From the NCBI GenBank assembly GCA_000934455.1, contig KN888759.1:24294-45586 (forward strand): a stretch of DNA of 21,293 bases. Reading direction: 5' to 3'. Position numbers and translations under genes: made by a program. Shown here piece after piece: positions 19,219 to 21,293 of this stretch. This DNA comes from Apostichopus parvimensis (Eukaryota; Echinodermata; Holothuroidea; Aspidochirotida; Stichopodidae). The notes beneath the pieces are model-generated. The model did no database searches and was not told where the DNA came from. It was given only the letters and a program-made list of their open reading frames with translations. Every line of letters starts with the position of its first letter. The first letter of the stretch is position 1.

Positions 19219-19231
19219 ATTGATGTAAAAA
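19102..19231 (-). CDS. KPNA: Importin alpha exon 2: start codon and N-terminal IBB
   Basis: The acceptor TTTTCAG precedes 19231. Thirteen bases of leader are followed by ATG at 19218-19216, and the donor is CAG|GTTAGA. It encodes residues 1-39, opening [20 protein letters not shown] and followed by RRRRE and the RKQKR cluster. This basic, helical stretch is the start of the IBB domain that binds importin-beta. The ATG is the first in the spliced leader, and the downstream sequence matches the family N-terminus closely. Phase 0 at the 3' end. Confidence 0.95.
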
Positions 19232-20397
19232 CTGAAAACAAAAAGAAATACTTGAGTTATTCTTCTGTTCAAATAATAGTACCTGAAACAATGGGCAAAC
19301 TACCATCTCTTGCAAGTAGCAACTTTCGTACTCCAACTTGGCAGCACTGAGGCCCCTCAGTCAAACAAGCTGGTACACCGGTAGGCCAATTCACCACTAG
19401 TTCATATCAATGTTGCATATTAACCACATAGTTTGTAAGTTTAATACAACGTTCAATGTAATTTACCACCAAAATATTGCATGCAGTACTTTGTGTGTAC
19501 AAAGAGTTGCCACAAGTCTCCGATGCACATGCCCTATATAGAAATTGCAGAATAAACCTTTTAGGCCTAGTTACAATCAAATGTAACTATAGGTTTCACT
19601 GACAAATGACTCTGGGACTGTAACTAGGCCTATATAGAACTTGAAAATACAGTATGGTGAAAGTGCTCCTATAGGCCTAAATTAAAATATTCAGTTCCGT
19701 CCACGACTGTAATCACCCATTGCTACGAAGTACTATACCTTACTCCTTAGGCTTTAGGCCATTGATTGATGTGGGCCATAATGAAAGTTTTTACCACATC
19801 AGTGGGTAACAGCACTTACATTTGTACCAACACATGTGAAATATCAATAAACATAGGCATAAGGCTATATAGTGGGCTAAAAGATATTTGGTGAAATATC
19901 CTAGGCTTAGGCCTATCATAACTTAAGTGTGCCCTAGGCTGGCCTCAATACAAAGTATTCAAAGCATGTCATATTTTCTGTGTCATAACAGTAACACAAG
20001 GTCCTGTCCCTGCATGATTAGGATGTTGAACACCTCACATGCTACATCATACATGATGCCCCATTCTACATAAGACTTACCGGTATTGGTAGTTTAGGCT
20101 ATGGTATAGAACTAACTTCCTCAATAAATGTAGATTAGATAGTCTGCGCTAAGAAGAACACAACGCATCACGTACATTTGCACTGGCTGTAAAGCCATGC
20201 CTTCTGTGCACACAGGCCTAACAAATAACATTGGTCAACTTGAATGGCTTACTAAGTTAGTAAGTATTGTAAGTATAACGTTGATCTAACATTAGGCGTG
20301 AAGGCAAGACAAGGCGGAATGAATGATATTTTCTCGTTTTTATTAAGCTTATTGCGGAACAAATGAGAGGATAGGTAAAAATAAGTCTTTTACTTAC
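19232..20397 (-). other. Intron 1, within the 5' UTR
   Basis: 1166 bp if the first exon is right (GTAAGT donor, TTTTCAG acceptor). It contains the AGGCCT inverted repeat and several TAGGCCTA words. No coding content is seen. Confidence 0.55.
19562..19632. repeat. 14-bp inverted repeat around AGGCCT in intron 1
   Basis: TAGGCCTAGTTACA (19562-19575) is matched exactly in reverse complement by TGTAACTAGGCCTA (19619-19632) with a 43-nt spacer. Other AGGCCT motifs occur nearby (about 19674, 19910, 20212). This may be a small foldback element or a trace of a MITE. Confidence 0.85.
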
Positions 20398-20490
20398 CCT
20401 TCGGTGAACACGGTGGGTATAAGGTTGCTTCTTTTAGAGAGGCGTTGAGCTATTTCAACACAATACCGGTTGGATGTTTCGCAGAAGCTT
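20398..20490 (-). other. Probable non-coding first exon (5' UTR) of importin alpha
   Basis: A strong donor, G|GTAAGT, reads on the minus strand at 20397-20392. It is the natural partner for the acceptor just upstream of the start-codon exon (TTTTCAG before 19231). No ATG occurs on the minus strand between 20398 and about 20520, so the leader would carry no upstream start codon. The 5' end is not visible and 20490 is only an estimate. Confidence 0.55.
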
Positions 20491-20600
20491 TTGACGTTTC
20501 TGACTATCCCTGACTCAGAAATACGTCATTAGTTCGATAGATGATTTCGTTCGTTGATCACTTATTGACGATATTCCAATTACATTGGTATTGCAAATTT
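20491..20600 (-). promoter_or_regulatory. Candidate promoter region of importin alpha
   Basis: Just upstream of the inferred first exon lie an AP-1 consensus TGACTCA (20511-20517), a CRE-like TACGTCA (20522-20528; TGACGTA on the gene strand), and CCAAT pentamers on both strands (20576-20580 plus, 20584-20588 minus). No TATA box is convincing. The motifs are seen directly. Their function and the transcription start are inferred from position. Confidence 0.35.
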
Positions 20601-20893
20601 ATTGTTTTGCTGCGTTTAATCAAGAGAAATATTACAAGTTATGTCGTTATTTTCAATTTTTAATCATAAATTGGCTCATTTATAATAATGTCTCATAAAT
20701 TGTCTAATTATAAAGTTATCATGGTTACGATGAAGAACTAAATTATTGATATTTACCAATATTTAGGTTCGGCGGGAGATCAACGTACACATGCGCTGGG
20801 CTGTACATGTTGAAATGTTTGTGACGTATGGTTTAGCTGTAGTTGGGTTTCAAAGAATGGGCAGGTCACTATGGAACGCCAAAAGGACTACAG

Positions 20894-21240
20894 GTGTCGC
20901 TACTACTCTAAACAGGAGGTGCTATACTACCCTAAACGAAGGTGCTACTACCATAAACAGGGGTGCTACTACTCTTATTAGGAGGTGCTACTACTCTAAA
21001 CAGGAGGTGCTACTACTCTAAACAGGAGGTGCTACTACTCTAAACAGGAGGTGCTACTACTCTAAACAGGAGGTGCTACTAATCCTAAGTGACGATACTG
21101 CTGTATAAAGGTGGCGCTACTACTCTAAATAGGCGATGCTACTACTACCACAGGCGGCGATGCTACTGTAAATTAGTGTCGCTACTACCCTAAACGGAAG
21201 GTGCTACTACTCCAAAGTGGAGTCGCTACTACTCTAAGGT
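20894..21240. repeat. Minisatellite of 21-22 bp units upstream of importin alpha
   Basis: About 15 units of the type GGAGGTGCTACTACTCTAAA+CA. Four consecutive units are identical (20981-21002, 21003-21024, 21025-21046, 21047-21068), while flanking units diverge in both directions, for example GGTGGCGCTACTACTC and GGCGATGCTACTAC. The 22-bp period shifts frame each time, so it is non-coding. It starts about 400 bp upstream of the inferred first exon. Confidence 0.96.
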
Positions 21241-21293
21241 AGCATACGCCCATTAAAAGCCCTTTGACTTACACACTAAATCACAAAAGTAAT

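Noticed and set aside
20791..21021. 76-codon plus frame with apparent peptide repeats
   Set aside because: The repeats come from the 22-bp minisatellite, whose period is not a multiple of three.

Overview
This is a stretch of animal nuclear genome. The one gene I can establish is a spliced importin-alpha (karyopherin-alpha) on the minus strand. Its 13 coding exons lie between 19218 (ATG) and 10122 (stop), with a probable non-coding first exon near 20398-20490. All splice junctions read here are GT-AG. Joined in phase, the coding exons total 1563 bp, which is 520 residues plus a stop. The product has an N-terminal importin-beta-binding (IBB) domain, a full array of armadillo repeats with the NLS-binding Trp/Asn ladder, and the C-terminal repeat that contacts the export factor CAS. 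By similarity it belongs to the KPNA1/KPNA5/KPNA6 (alpha-1 type) clade.

Organism: AT-rich DNA, short-to-medium introns (210-1334 bp), many microsatellites, scattered TAGGCCTA motifs and a tRNA-derived SINE with a (CATA)n tail fit a marine invertebrate deuterostome. An echinoderm such as a sea cucumber is my best guess. This is an inference from style and not a proof.

Layout: 1-10087 has no coding sequence I can recognise. It holds a degenerate 42-54 bp minisatellite (1570-2038), simple repeats, and T/G-rich stretches with several plus-strand AATAAA signals, so part may be the 3' UTR of a plus-strand gene outside the window. 10088-20398 is the importin-alpha gene. Its introns contain an antisense SINE (10523-10807), a long G-run (11224-11251), a partial tandem duplication of an exon with its splice acceptor (12685-12969), a short hairpin repeat (14132-14154) and a strikingly T-poor homopolymer-rich segment (18045-18235). 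20399-20600 is the likely promoter, with AP-1-like, CRE-like and CCAAT motifs. 20894-21240 is a 22 bp minisatellite a few hundred bases upstream.

I found no new multi-gene system. The most notable items are the decoy copies of the exon 11 start with their own near-identical splice acceptor, and the odd low-complexity block in intron 3.
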